Source: Thermoanaerobaculum sp964488355 (lineage in GTDB: Bacteria > Acidobacteriota > Thermoanaerobaculia > Thermoanaerobaculales > Thermoanaerobaculaceae). From it: a stretch of 64,000 nucleotides of DNA. A program made the position numbers and the translations under genes. Numbering within the stretch: position 1 is the stretch's first letter; each line of letters opens with the position of its first letter. Under the pieces are notes generated by a model. The model saw only the letters and a program-made list of their open reading frames with translations, had not been told where the DNA came from and made no database searches. The stretch spans positions 1-64,000 of the forward strand of contig CAZAUJ010000001.1 of NCBI GenBank assembly GCA_964488355.1, written 5' to 3'. This document shows positions 7,638 to 17,062 of the stretch, in pieces.

Positions 7638-8531
7638 CTAGCGGTTCCACGGGCTTTCCGGACTGGGTTGTCCGAGGAAAGCCGGCTCCAGCAGCGCTTC
7701 GGCTTCGAACAGGGTGGGTCTCTGGTTTTGCTCCTCCTTCGCCTGGAAGACGGAAACGCCGCCACAGGCCAAGGCGTCATCGGGACCCAGGATTTGCGAG
7801 GTGCGTACCAAGCCGTCGGAGGTGCGGTTGTCCACCACGGAGACAAACACTCCTACGAATAAGTGCTGACCCAGCGGGTCGGCCACCAGCGTGCCGTAGT
7901 CCAGGTTGAGGCTGTCGGGCAAGGGAATCAACACCGGCTTGTGACGTTCCGCCAGCACCGTCTGCTGCCAAACCGCTTGCCCGTGCCGGTTGTAAAGAGT
8001 AAGCCTGAGGGTTCCGGCGCTGCCGACGTTCCACAGGCCCACGTTGGTGCGGAATCCTTCCCCTCCCGCTTGGCCGAAATGGCGAATGCCGGTGAAATAC
8101 GCTGGCCAGCGGCCGATAAAATCGGTAATAACGTCCAGAGACGGAACATCCATGCTGAAGGAACCGGCAGCACCGCCCACGTTAGCAATCTTGAGGGAGG
8201 CAACGAAGCCCAGGCAGTCAGAGTCGAGCCCGCCGTTAAAGCTGGAATCGGCTTTCAGGTAAAGGGCGGCGTTGCCCGAAAGCCCCCAGAAATCCTGCAG
8301 GGAGTTTTCCCAGCGGACCGTCTCCCCGGGAAGGAGCGTTTGGAAGCGTTCCAGGTAGCTGCCAGCGTAAGAAAGACGGTGCGCGATAGTCAGCGGGCGC
8401 GTATGCGGGTTCGCCACGGTCAGTTCGCTCACCCAGCGACTGCCGCCTTTGCCTGATCCGGTGGCCAGGATGGGGAAGGAGTGGAAGCTAATGACGAAGC
8501 CGGTACTGCCCAGGGCCAGTGGCCAAATCAT
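7638..8531 (-). CDS. Secreted beta-sandwich protein, signal peptide frameshifted
   Basis: A 297-residue frame made of two beta-rich repeats: the first around SELTVANPHTRPLTI to LYLKADSS, the second around RTNVGLWNVGSAGTLRLTLY to VVDNRTSD. Secreted acidobacterial proteins with this fn3/Ig-like pattern are known to me only as uncharacterised. The best ribosome site (AGGAGGG at about 8573-8579) serves ATG 8569, which reads MRRTFPAFFGLR then TGA, overlapping the in-frame ATG 8531 (MIWPLALGSTGF). Joined by a one-base shift they would make a normal signal peptide. So either there is a frameshift in the signal peptide or a very short coupled leader. Confidence 0.6.
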   Translation of the reverse strand: MIWPLALGSTGFVISFHSFPILATGSGKGGSRWVSELTVANPHTRPLTIAHRLSYAGSYLERFQTLLPGETVRWENSLQDFWGLSGNAALYLKADSSFNGGLDSDCLGFVASLKIANVGGAAGSFSMDVPSLDVITDFIGRWPAYFTGIRHFGQAGGEGFRTNVGLWNVGSAGTLRLTLYNRHGQAVWQQTVLAERHKPVLIPLPDSLNLDYGTLVADPLGQHLFVGVFVSVVDNRTSDGLVRTSQILGPDDALACGGVSVFQAKEEQNQRPTLFEAEALLEPAFLGQPSPESPWNR

Positions 8532-8664
8532 CAGCGTAACCCAAAGAAAGCAGGAAAGGTCCTTCTCATTTTGCCCTCCTTTGGCCGGGCGGTGTGGGAC
8601 CGCATGGGCACGGTACGTGCCCCACACTCCCCCACCCTGAGAGGGCAGGGCGGGAAACCCAGGG

Positions 8665-9561
8665 TTAGGCCTCGGAAGCTGGATCTTGAGCGGCGGCGAG
8701 GCGGTGAGCCCGGGCGACCTGCTGCGCCAGGGCCTCTGGCGCCAGCACCTGACAGCTGTCCCCCCAGCTGAGGATCCAGCGAGCCAGGTCAATGGTGGGC
8801 GCCAGACGGAACGACAGCTCCACCCCGCCATCGGGCAGCTGGCGGAGGACCTGGGATGGGCGCCGGCGGGCTTCGGCCACGTAGCGCACCACGGCAGGGG
8901 AAAAGCGCAGCCGCACCTCTTCTACGGGGCCGTCGGTCAGCCACGCGTCCCAGGCTTGCTGCAAGCGGTCCAGCACCTCGGCCACGGGGGGCGGGTCGAA
9001 GGTTGCCTCCAGCAGCTGGGCTTGGCGGAAGCGTTCCAGTTTGTACACCCGCAGGGCACCGGGGGGTTGGAATAACCGATGGCGTACACGGAAAAGCCCC
9101 ACATGGCCGGCTCAAGCAGGTAGGGGTAAAAGTGACAATAAACGGGCTCAGGGCGATTGGCCGATTGATAGGCGCAGGCCACCGCCCGCCTCAAGGCCCA
9201 GCCCTAGGCCACGGTGCGGAAGGCCTGAACAAAAGGATGGTTAGGTTCTTCCGCGGCACGGCCGGCTAGCTCGTCCATGTCACGCCCCAGGTCCTCGGGT
9301 AGCACCAGCGCCGCCGCTGGATAGCTTTGCGCACGGCTGGGTTCGGCTCGTCGGCATGCCGCAAGAGCAATCGGGCTGCGAGGTAAACCGCTGTGGCTTC
9401 GGAAAGCTCCAACTTGCCGAGGGAGGGAATTTAGCTTGGGTCCGGTCCGCATTGAGGTCGTCGTGGAAAAGGCAGCTCTGGCGTGTGTTTAACTGGCTGT
9501 CCGCAAATACCTGCCGCGTGTCGTCCGGGGCGCTTCTTGGCTTAAGCGCGCAACGCGCCAT
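8665..9561 (-). pseudogene. WYL-domain transcriptional regulator, multiply disrupted
   Basis: Pieces of one WYL-type (PafB/DeoR-like) regulator lie in order in different frames. LELSEATAVYLAARLLLRHA (about 9420-9350) is followed by a shift into DLGRDMDELAGRAAE, then an in-frame TAG at 9204-9206, then YCHFYPYLLEPAMWGFSVYA in that same frame. A shift at a run of six C (about 9069) leads into RVYKLERFRQAQLLEA and the C-terminal LSFRLAPTIDLARWILSWG. Another in-frame stop lies at 9429-9431. The N-terminal helix-turn-helix is only faintly visible around 9440-9561. Four or more lesions make function very unlikely. Confidence 0.85.
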
Positions 9562-9680
9562 CGGTTGCGAGGCTCCTGCGCCGAGCGTTGGAAGGGACGC
9601 CGGCTGGGCTGCAAGATCAGGAGGAGCGGGTGGAGGGAAGGCGTTCGTGGGGCTTTTTTTTTAAACTCCAGCTCCCAAAA

Positions 9681-10139
9681 TCAACGCGGGGAGGCCTCCA
9701 GTTGCTCCACCCAACGACGCAGGGCTTTGAGCAAGGGCTGCAAGCTTGGAGGAGCGTCGCTCTCCAAGCCGGGCCAGGTGATTTCCCGCACACCGTGCGG
9801 GGTCGCTACCCGGAGGAAGCTGTACACGTTTCCCGGGTGGCTTTCGGGCAGGTGCTCCCACTCCAGCTCCGCTAAAAGAGCGCGCAGCTCGGCCAGCTGC
9901 TGCGGTGAAAGCTGGCCTGCTGGCTGCACCTTCTCCGGCTGCGCGGGAAGGCGGCTCCAACGCTGGACAGGGCCATCACGCATGAGGCGGTAACCGGCTT
10001 GGCCACCGGTAAACCCGCCGCCCTGACCCCAAACCACCAGCCAGCCCTCGGGCTTTTCCGCCACCGGCGGGGACGGATTGGTAGCCAGGGCGCAAGCCAA
10101 AAGCCAGCAGCAACCGCAAAACACCCAGGTGACGCTCAC
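9681..10139 (-). CDS. Predicted lipoprotein/secreted protein of unknown function
   Basis: A 152-residue protein starting GTG 10139. The N-terminus (VFCGCCWLLACALATNP) is a short signal peptide with possible lipobox cysteine LLAC. The mature part has a glycine-rich strand (VVWGQGGGFTGGQAGYRL) and a helix QLSPQQLAELRALLAELEW. This GGF-strand plus helix plan faintly recalls the emfourin-type protease-inhibitor domain, but I would not assign it. Only a weak GGGGTGA precedes the start. It is divergent from the disrupted gene at 10235. Confidence 0.5.
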   Translation of the reverse strand: MSVTWVFCGCCWLLACALATNPSPPVAEKPEGWLVVWGQGGGFTGGQAGYRLMRDGPVQRWSRLPAQPEKVQPAGQLSPQQLAELRALLAELEWEHLPESHPGNVYSFLRVATPHGVREITWPGLESDAPPSLQPLLKALRRWVEQLEASPR

Positions 10140-10234
10140 CCCGAAAGTTTACTCCCGACTGAAGGGCCTGGAAAGAGTACCACTTGTGTTACTTGCCATG
10201 GTACGCCAGCCGGCAAGGCGGGAGGTGAGCCACG

Positions 10235-10726
10235 GTGGGCTCAATGGGCTTTGTGGGCAGCTTGCTTTTTGTCGTCGCGGGGATGGCTGGGGCAACGGCT
10301 GGGCAAACACCCGCGCTGCCCGGTTACCGGTGGGCGAAGATGGACGTGTGCAGGCTGGTCCCCAGAGAACTGATGGCGCAGGCACTAGGCGGACGCCTAG
10401 GGGAGGCTCGGCCGTTTGCCGACAAAAACGGAAGCCGCTGCAGTGTCGCTTGGCCGGGAAGCGAGGCGCCCGATGGCTATGTCCTTTTGCTTTAGCCGGG
10501 GGAAGACTTCGAGGCGATGAAGGCGTACATCGAGGAACCGATCGTGCCCATGGCCGGGCTGGGCGACGCCGCGTACGGGTTCCAGGACACGGGCGATGGC
10601 CTCTACAAGATTTACGTGCTCAAGCGCGGTGACCTTTCGTTCCAGCCCATGGGAGAGGCGGGAGCTACCGCCCGCAAGGTGGCTGAAGCGGTGGTCAGCG
10701 TGCTGTGGGCGACGAAGGCGAGGTAG
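10235..10726 (+). pseudogene. Secreted protein gene split by an in-frame TAG
   Basis: One frame of 164 codons interrupted once, by TAG at 10493-10495. Upstream: a signal peptide (MGSMGFVGSLLFVVAGMAGA) and a domain with VCRLVPRELMAQALGG and SRCSVAW, two cysteines spaced as in small secreted C-lG-C-type domains (DUF3558-like in feel only). Downstream the frame continues with PGEDFEAMKAYIEE and LGDAAYGFQDTG and ends normally at 10726. Composition is identical on both sides, so it is a single gene with a nonsense change (or a read-through or assembly error). Confidence 0.7.
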
Positions 10727-10911
10727 CGGGCGGGGTGGTTTGAGGTGTGTCGCCTGGCCTGCGGTTTAACCCAGTCGGCGCCGCATCATTCCCGGCCTTT
10801 GTCTGTTAGGTCCCCTGGAGACAGCAATGCCCACGTCCCATGAGCCCAACGGTGGGCGGGGAGGTGGGCGGTGCTGGCCCTGGCTGGGGCTTAAATTTCC
10901 TCGCTGCAGAG

Positions 10912-12297
10912 CTAGCTCAAGGAGAAGCGGCCCTCCTGAATGAACTGCTTGATGTGGGCCATAAACTGGTCGGCCACGGCGCCATCGATCAGCCGATGGT
11001 CGAAGGAGAGGGCGAGGTAGACCATGTCGCTGATACCCAGGCCCTCGCGGCCCTGGGCATCGCGGACCACCACCGGGCGCCGCTGAATGTTGCCGATGGA
11101 CAGGATGGCCACGTTGGGCTGGTTGATGATGGGTAAGCCAAACAGGTTCCCGTAGGGGCCGGGGTTGGTCACGGAAAAGGTGGAGCCTTGCACGTCTTCC
11201 GGCTTGAGCTGCTTGTTGCGGGCGCGGGTGGCCAAGTCGGTGAGCGCGCGCTGCAAGCCGAGGAGGGAGAGCTCCTCCGCGTGCTTGATGACGGGCACGA
11301 TCAAGCCGTGGGGCAAGGCCACGGCCACACCCAGGTTGATGTGGCGGTGGTAAACGGTATCCGTACCTTCAATGGATGCGTTGAGGATGGGAAAAGCCTT
11401 GAGCGCGTCAATGGCCGCTTCCAAAAAGAACGGGGTGTAGGTCAGCTTGACGCCGTACTGTTGCTCCCAGCTGTCCTTGTAGCGCTCGCGCAGGCGCACC
11501 ATGGGGGAGACGTCCACCTCGAAGACGGTGTGGACGTGAGGGGAGGTGCGGCGAGAGGCCACCATGTGCTCGGCGATGCGCTGGCGCATGATGCTCATAG
11601 GCTCGCGCATCTCGTCGCCCGCGAAGCTGAGGGAGGGTGCTGCTGGCGCCGGAGGCGGGGCTGCTGGGGGTGGTGGGGCCACGGAGGGACTGGGCGCGGC
11701 TGCCACCGTAGGTACAGGGGCAGCCGGTGCGGCAGGTGCCGCGCTGGGGGTGGGAGCCGCCGCCTGCTGCCGTTGGATGTAGTCCAAGATGTCCTGTTTG
11801 GTGACCCGGCCGCCAATGCCCGTCCCAGGCACCTGCGACAGATCGATGCCCTGCTCGGCAGCAATGCGGCGCACCAGGGGCGAAGACCGCCGCCGCAGCA
11901 CCTCCTGCTCAGCTTCGGTGCCCGTCTCGCGGGTTTGCTCCTCGGCAAACACGGGGCTCACCGGCGAGGGGGTTGGCGGCGGGGCAGGGGTGGGGAAGGG
12001 TTCGGTGGCTGGTTGGACGGCGACCGCTGGCGCAGCTTCGGCTGTGGCCACGGCTTCGCCTTCAGTGGCAATCACGCCAATAACCGTTTCCACCGGCACC
12101 GTTTTTCCCGCGTCGTAAAAGATCTTGGCCAGCACGCCACTGGCGGGCGCAGGCACCTCCGCGTCCACCTTGTCGGTGGAAATCTCCAGCATGGGTTCGT
12201 CCTTCTTAACCGGCTCGCCTTCCTTTTTTAGCCACTTAACAATGGTGCCTTCGGCAATGGACTCGCCCATCTGCGGCATGACCACGTTTACCGGCAT
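10912..12297 (-). CDS. 2-oxoacid dehydrogenase E2, dihydrolipoamide acyltransferase
   Basis: A 461-residue E2 subunit. Residues 1-80 are one lipoyl domain with the lipoylated lysine K43 in EISTDKVDAEVPAPASG. A Pro/Thr linker leads to a peripheral-subunit-binding domain (about 138-172, PLVRRIAAEQGIDLSQVPG), then a long Ala/Pro linker and the catalytic domain (about 225-461) with the active-site SFDHRLIDG. It transfers an acyl group from lipoate to CoA. Sequence alone does not settle whether the complex is for 2-oxoglutarate, branched-chain acids or pyruvate. It starts ATG 12297 after GGAGGAG and lies 32 nt downstream of the E3 gene in one operon; E1 is not in the window. Confidence 0.9.
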   Translation of the reverse strand: MPVNVVMPQMGESIAEGTIVKWLKKEGEPVKKDEPMLEISTDKVDAEVPAPASGVLAKIFYDAGKTVPVETVIGVIATEGEAVATAEAAPAVAVQPATEPFPTPAPPPTPSPVSPVFAEEQTRETGTEAEQEVLRRRSSPLVRRIAAEQGIDLSQVPGTGIGGRVTKQDILDYIQRQQAAAPTPSAAPAAPAAPVPTVAAAPSPSVAPPPPAAPPPAPAAPSLSFAGDEMREPMSIMRQRIAEHMVASRRTSPHVHTVFEVDVSPMVRLRERYKDSWEQQYGVKLTYTPFFLEAAIDALKAFPILNASIEGTDTVYHRHINLGVAVALPHGLIVPVIKHAEELSLLGLQRALTDLATRARNKQLKPEDVQGSTFSVTNPGPYGNLFGLPIINQPNVAILSIGNIQRRPVVVRDAQGREGLGISDMVYLALSFDHRLIDGAVADQFMAHIKQFIQEGRFSLS

Positions 12298-12329
12298 CGT
12301 GCTCCTCCTTGTACGTTACCCCGCAACGC

Positions 12330-13733
12330 TCACAAATGCAGGGTCATTCCATGCACCGCTTCCGCTGCTTCATGGATGGCTTCGTGCAGCGTGGGGTGCG
12401 CGTGAATGGTCCAAGCCAGGGCTTCGGCCGTCAGCTCACCGGCGAGGGCGGCCTCCGCCTCGGCGATAAGCTCGGTGGCGTGCGGCCCAACGATGTGAAC
12501 ACCCAGGATCTCGTCGTAGCGCGCATCCGCCACGATTTTCACGAACCCGGTAGTTTCTCCCAGGATGGCCGCCTTGCCCGATGCGGTAAAGGGGAACCGT
12601 CCCACCTTGACCTCGTATCCGCGGGCTTTGGCTTCCGGCTCGGTAAGGCCAATGGAGGCCACCTCCGGGCTGCAATAGGTGCAGGAAGGTACGCGGTCGT
12701 AAGTAATGGCGGGTGGGTTTTTGCCCGCCATATGCTCCACCGCCAGCACCCCTTCCATGGAAGCCACGTGGGCCAGCCACGGGGTGGGGATGAGGTCGCC
12801 AATGGCGTAAAGCCAGGGTTCTTCTGCCCGACAAAAACGATCCACCAACACGCGGCCTTTTTCCACCTTCGCGCGGGTGTTTTCCAGGCCCACCCCGTCC
12901 AAAACCGCTTGGCGCCCCACGGCCAAGAGCAGCAGGTCACCCTCGAAAATGACCTCCTCACCGGCGCCGTTCTTGGCCCACAAACGCACGCCAAAGTCCC
13001 CGGTTTCCACCGCTTCGACCCTCGTGGAGGTGTGGCAGGCAATGCCCTGTTTACGGAAAGCCCGCTCCACTTCCTTGGACACATCCGGGTCTTCCAACGG
13101 CAACACGCGGTCCAAAAGCTCGATGACCGTTACCTGCGAACCGAAGCGGGCGAAAATGGACGCGAACTCCATGCCCACGGCCCCGGCCCCCAGGACCAAC
13201 AGCCTGGCTGGCACGCTGTCCAGTTCAAGAGCATGGTCGGAGTTGATGATGCGCTGGCCATCGGCCTTCACATGGGGCAAGTCCCCGCAGCGCGAACCGG
13301 TGGCTAGCAGCACGAAGCGGGTTTGGACGACGTCTGTCTGCCCATCGGGCTTGACGACCTGGACCTTCCCCGGGCCGAGAAGGCTTCCGGTCCCTTGCAC
13401 CCAGGTGACGCCGTTTTTCTTGAACAACCCCTCGATGCCCTTGGCATTTTTGCTCACGACCTTGCGCTTGTGCGCGTGGGCGGCCGCCAGGTCCAGCTCC
13501 ACCTCTCGGCAGCGAACACCGAAAGCCTCGCCCTCCCGCGCCTTCTGCAACAGGTCAGCGGTGTGCAGCAGGGCCTTGGTGGGGATGCAGCCACGGTGGA
13601 GGCAGGTCCCTCCCAAAAAGGGGTCCTTTTCCACCACTAGCGTTTTCAGGCCCAGCTGCCCGGCACGGATAGCGCCCACGTAGCCCCCTGGACCGGCGCC
13701 AATCACCACCACGTCCCACATCTGCTCACCCAT
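12330..13733 (-). CDS. lpdA: Dihydrolipoyl dehydrogenase (E3)
   Basis: A 467-residue flavoprotein disulfide reductase that reoxidises dihydrolipoamide with NAD+. It has the N-terminal FAD-binding GAGPGGYVGA, the redox-active disulfide GTCLHRGCIPTK (C44 and C49), the NAD-binding GAGAVGMEFA and the C-terminal catalytic HAHPTLHEAIHE. Length is typical. It is first in an operon with E2. On its strand TAGAAT lies 40-45 bases upstream of the start, and a perfect TCCGCG-AAT-CGCGGA palindrome (13751-13765) sits between it and divergent msrC. Confidence 0.95.
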   Translation of the reverse strand: MGEQMWDVVVIGAGPGGYVGAIRAGQLGLKTLVVEKDPFLGGTCLHRGCIPTKALLHTADLLQKAREGEAFGVRCREVELDLAAAHAHKRKVVSKNAKGIEGLFKKNGVTWVQGTGSLLGPGKVQVVKPDGQTDVVQTRFVLLATGSRCGDLPHVKADGQRIINSDHALELDSVPARLLVLGAGAVGMEFASIFARFGSQVTVIELLDRVLPLEDPDVSKEVERAFRKQGIACHTSTRVEAVETGDFGVRLWAKNGAGEEVIFEGDLLLLAVGRQAVLDGVGLENTRAKVEKGRVLVDRFCRAEEPWLYAIGDLIPTPWLAHVASMEGVLAVEHMAGKNPPAITYDRVPSCTYCSPEVASIGLTEPEAKARGYEVKVGRFPFTASGKAAILGETTGFVKIVADARYDEILGVHIVGPHATELIAEAEAALAGELTAEALAWTIHAHPTLHEAIHEAAEAVHGMTLHL

Positions 13734-13813
13734 GGCTTCTCGTCCTTTCCCTTCCGCGATTCGCGGAGGCGCGTTATTCTACCAGCTCCTGGTTCTGGCT
13801 GTCGGGAGGGCTT

Positions 13814-14296
13814 ATGGAGCCGCAGGAGAAGCGCAACAGGTACCAGAGGATAGGTCGCCAGCTGGCAGAGCTTTTTCCCAAGACCGCCGATCCCATTGCC
13901 CGCATGGCCACCCTGGCTGCCCTCCTACACCACAAGATGCCGGGCTTTTCCTGGACCGGCTTCTACCTTTTGCGGCCAGCTAAAACCCTGGGCGGAGAGC
14001 CGGAGCTGGTGGTCGGCCCCTATCAAGGCCCGTTGGCCTGCCTATGGTTGCCTCCGCACCAGGGTGTCTGTTGGGCAGGGGTAGATCGTGGCCAGCCCGT
14101 GGTGGTGCCCGACGTGCATGCGTTCCCCGGGCATATCGCCTGTGACCCCCGGTCCCGTTCGGAAGTGGTGGTACCGGTGCGCGACCAGGAGGGGCGCATC
14201 GTGGGCGTGCTGGACATTGATTCCACTAAGCCAGCCCACTTCGACCACACGGACGCCGAGGAGCTGGAGAAGCTGGTGGCCTTGATTTACGCGTGA
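13814..14296 (+). CDS. msrC: Free methionine-(R)-sulfoxide reductase (fRMsr)
   Basis: A 160-residue GAF-domain enzyme that reduces free methionine-R-sulfoxide. All three family cysteines are present: C76 (PLAC), C86 (GVC) and C110 in VVVPDVHAFPGHIAC, plus the following SRSEVVVPV. These match the catalytic and resolving cysteines of the E. coli YebR/MsrC family. It starts ATG 13814 after GGGAGGG. It is divergent from lpdA, and a TATTCT -10-like hexamer lies at 13774-13779. Confidence 0.92.
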   Translation: MEPQEKRNRYQRIGRQLAELFPKTADPIARMATLAALLHHKMPGFSWTGFYLLRPAKTLGGEPELVVGPYQGPLACLWLPPHQGVCWAGVDRGQPVVVPDVHAFPGHIACDPRSRSEVVVPVRDQEGRIVGVLDIDSTKPAHFDHTDAEELEKLVALIYA

Positions 14297-14332
14297 GCTT
14301 GGCCGCGGACCGTGTTTGGCGACGACGGAAGC

Positions 14333-15124
14333 TCAACCCCGGAACTGGGAGATGCCCTCCGCCTTGCCCCCCTTAAACTCCTCTGTGCGCCACAGTGCCT
14401 TGCGGTAGTCGCGGTTCATGCGAGCAATGAAGGAGATGGAAATGCCCTTGGGGCAGGCGGCTTCGCATTCCCTGTGGTTGGAACAGGCGCCGAACTGCTC
14501 CCGCTCCATAGCTTCCACCATTGCCTTCGCGCGGGTGTAGCGCTCGGGCTGGCCCTGGGGCAGCAGGTTGAGGTGAGAGACCTTGGCAGCCACGAACAGC
14601 ATGGCCGCGCCGTTGGGGCACGCGGCCACGCAGGCACCGCAGCCGATGCACTCAGCCGCATCCATCGCCAGCTCGGCCACCTCTTTGGGCACCGGAATGC
14701 TGTTGGCCTCAGGGGCTGAACCGGTGCGGACGGAAATGAACCCCCCGGCGGCAATGATGCGGTCAAGAGCTGAGCGGTCCACGATGAGGTCCTTGATGAT
14801 GGGGAAGGCTGTCGCCCGCCAGGGCTCGATGTAAATCACGTCCCCATCCTTGAAGTGCCGCATGTGCAGCTGGCAGGTGGTGGTGGCCCGCTGCGGTCCG
14901 TGCGCCATGCCGTTAATGACCATGCTGCAGGCGCCGCAGATCCCCTCGCGGCAATCGTGGTCAAAGGCTACCGGCTCCTCGCCGCGAGCAATGAGTTTTT
15001 GGTTGAGCACGTCCAGCATTTCCAAAAAGCTCATGTGCTCGTTCACATCGTCCAGTTCATAGGTGACGAAACGGCCTTGGGCATTGGGTCCCGCCTGCCG
15101 CCAGATGTGCAAGGTCAGCTTCAT
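14333..15124 (-). CDS. sdhB: Succinate dehydrogenase/fumarate reductase iron-sulfur subunit
   Basis: A 263-residue subunit that passes electrons from SdhA to quinone. The N-terminal 2Fe-2S ligands are in DHDCREGICGACSM plus a later Cys (TTTCQLH); the C-terminal clusters are in CIGCGACVAACP and CEAACPKG. This longer form with an unusual Ala/Gly-rich linker is typical of the B-type (Bacillus/Bacteroides-like) enzymes. It is last gene of the sdhCAB operon, 12 nt after sdhA, with a GGAGGG site. Confidence 0.95.
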   Translation of the reverse strand: MKLTLHIWRQAGPNAQGRFVTYELDDVNEHMSFLEMLDVLNQKLIARGEEPVAFDHDCREGICGACSMVINGMAHGPQRATTTCQLHMRHFKDGDVIYIEPWRATAFPIIKDLIVDRSALDRIIAAGGFISVRTGSAPEANSIPVPKEVAELAMDAAECIGCGACVAACPNGAAMLFVAAKVSHLNLLPQGQPERYTRAKAMVEAMEREQFGACSNHRECEAACPKGISISFIARMNRDYRKALWRTEEFKGGKAEGISQFRG

Positions 15125-15136
15125 GGTCCCCCTCCC

Positions 15137-17050
15137 TCACTTGTAGCTGCGCTGCGCCAGCTGCACCACCTCGAAAACGAGAGGTTCGGTGTGCCGCAGC
15201 GGTGGCTTGTCGTCGCCTTGGTACTGCCATACGGCCACGTGGGCGAAGGTGGCATCGTCCCGCTGCGCCTCGCCGTCGGGCGTTTGAAACTCCTCGCGGA
15301 AGTGGCCTCCGCACGATTCCCGCCGCTCTAGGGCATCCAGGGCAATGAGCTCCGCTAAACCGAAGAAATCGGCCACGCGCCCGGCCTTTTCCAGTTCCTG
15401 GTTAAGATCGGTGGCCTGTCCCGGCACGCGCACATCCTGCCAGAACTCCTCGCGCAGGGCACGGATTTTGCCTATAGCGTCCTTGAGCCCGGCCTCGTGG
15501 CGGGACATCCCCACAAGATCCCACATGATCTTGCCCAGGGCGCGGTGGAACTCGTCCACGCTTCGGCGCCCGTTCACCGCTAACAGCTTGCGCACCCGCT
15601 CGGCCACGTGGACCTGGGCCTCCACGAAGGCAGGATGAGACGCGTCTACCTTTTCCAGCTGGGTGTTGGCCAGGTAGTTTCCCACCGTATAGGGGAGGAT
15701 GAAGTAGCCGTCGGCCAAACCCTGCATGAGAGCCGAGGCTCCCAGGCGGTTGGCACCGTGGTCGGAGAAGTTGGCCTCGCCCGCGACGAATAGGCCAGGA
15801 ATGGTGGACATGAGCTCGTAGTCCACCCAGAGCCCGCCCATGGTGTAATGCGGTGCCGGGTAGATGCGCATGGGGGACTCGTAGGCATTCTCGCCGGTGA
15901 TGCGCTGGTACATCTCGAAAAGGTTGCCGTAGCGCTCCTCAATGACCACTTTGCCCAAGCGGCGGATGGCGTCGGAAAAATCCAAGTAAACCCCACGACC
16001 GCCGGGTCCCACGCCATAGCCCTCATCGCACATGCGTTTAGCCGCCCGCGAGGCGATGTCGCGCGGGGTTAAGTTCCCGAAGCTGGGATACATACGCTCC
16101 AGATAGTAATCCCGCTCCTCTTCGGGGATGTCCGTGGGCTTGCGCGTGTCACCCTTTTTCTTGGGAACCCATACCCGACCGTCGTTCCGTAGGGATTCGG
16201 ACATGAGCACCAGCTTGGATTGGTACTCTCCCGATTGCGGGATGCAGGTGGGATGGATTTGCACGAAGCAGGGATTGGCGAAGCCCGCGCCCCGCGTGTA
16301 GGCCCGCCAGATGGCGGTAGCGTTACAGCCTTTGGCGTTGGTGGAGAGGTAAAACACGTTGGCGTAACCCCCTGTGGCCAGAATGACCACATCGGCTGCG
16401 TGGGCGGAAATCTCGCCGGTGACCAAGTCGCGCACGATGATGCCCCGCGCCTTGCCGTTAACCACTACCACATCCAGCATCTCTGTGCGGGGATAGAGCT
16501 TTACTTGGCCCAAGCCCACCTGGCGCATCATGGCCGAGTAGGCGCCCAGGAGCAGCTGCTGGCCGGTTTGCCCGCGTGCGTAAAAGGTGCGTGAAACGAG
16601 GGCACCGCCGAAGGAGCGGTTGGCCAGGCAGCCGGAATATTCCCGGGCGAAGGGCACCCCCTGGGCCACGCATTGGTCGATAATGTTGGCAGAAACCTCC
16701 GCCAAGCGGTAAACGTTGGCTTCTCGCGAGCGAAAATCGCCACCTTTGATGGTTTCGTAAAACAGACGGTAAACGCTGTCGCCGTCGTTTTGGTAGTTCT
16801 TGGCAGCGTTGATGCCACCCTGTGCGGCGATGGAATGGGCTCGGCGGGGGGAGTCCTGGTAGCAAAAAGCCTTGACGTTGTAGCCCAGCTCGGCAAGGGA
16901 AGCGGCGGCGGACGCTCCCGCCAAGCCTGTCCCGACCACGATAATGGAATACTTCCTCTTGTTAGCCGGGCTTACCAGCTTGCAGGTGTTCCTGTAACGC
17001 GTCCACTTCTGCTCCAGGGGGCCTGCGGGAATCCTGGGGTCCAGCTTCAT
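15137..17050 (-). CDS. sdhA: Succinate dehydrogenase/fumarate reductase flavoprotein subunit
   Basis: A 637-residue flavoprotein that oxidises succinate to fumarate. The FAD-binding VVGTGLAGASAAA is near residue 40 and the covalent-FAD histidine region RRAHSIAAQGGINAAKNY near 85. The active-site segment HPTCIPQSGEY lies mid-protein and the substrate-loop region SDHGANRLGASALMQGLADG towards the C-terminus. Length and the N-terminal extension fit B-type enzymes that pair with a single cytochrome b subunit. It is 12 nt downstream of sdhC. Confidence 0.96.
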   Translation of the reverse strand: MKLDPRIPAGPLEQKWTRYRNTCKLVSPANKRKYSIIVVGTGLAGASAAASLAELGYNVKAFCYQDSPRRAHSIAAQGGINAAKNYQNDGDSVYRLFYETIKGGDFRSREANVYRLAEVSANIIDQCVAQGVPFAREYSGCLANRSFGGALVSRTFYARGQTGQQLLLGAYSAMMRQVGLGQVKLYPRTEMLDVVVVNGKARGIIVRDLVTGEISAHAADVVILATGGYANVFYLSTNAKGCNATAIWRAYTRGAGFANPCFVQIHPTCIPQSGEYQSKLVLMSESLRNDGRVWVPKKKGDTRKPTDIPEEERDYYLERMYPSFGNLTPRDIASRAAKRMCDEGYGVGPGGRGVYLDFSDAIRRLGKVVIEERYGNLFEMYQRITGENAYESPMRIYPAPHYTMGGLWVDYELMSTIPGLFVAGEANFSDHGANRLGASALMQGLADGYFILPYTVGNYLANTQLEKVDASHPAFVEAQVHVAERVRKLLAVNGRRSVDEFHRALGKIMWDLVGMSRHEAGLKDAIGKIRALREEFWQDVRVPGQATDLNQELEKAGRVADFFGLAELIALDALERRESCGGHFREEFQTPDGEAQRDDATFAHVAVWQYQGDDKPPLRHTEPLVFEVVQLAQRSYK

Positions 17051-17062
17051 GGCGCGTCCTCC

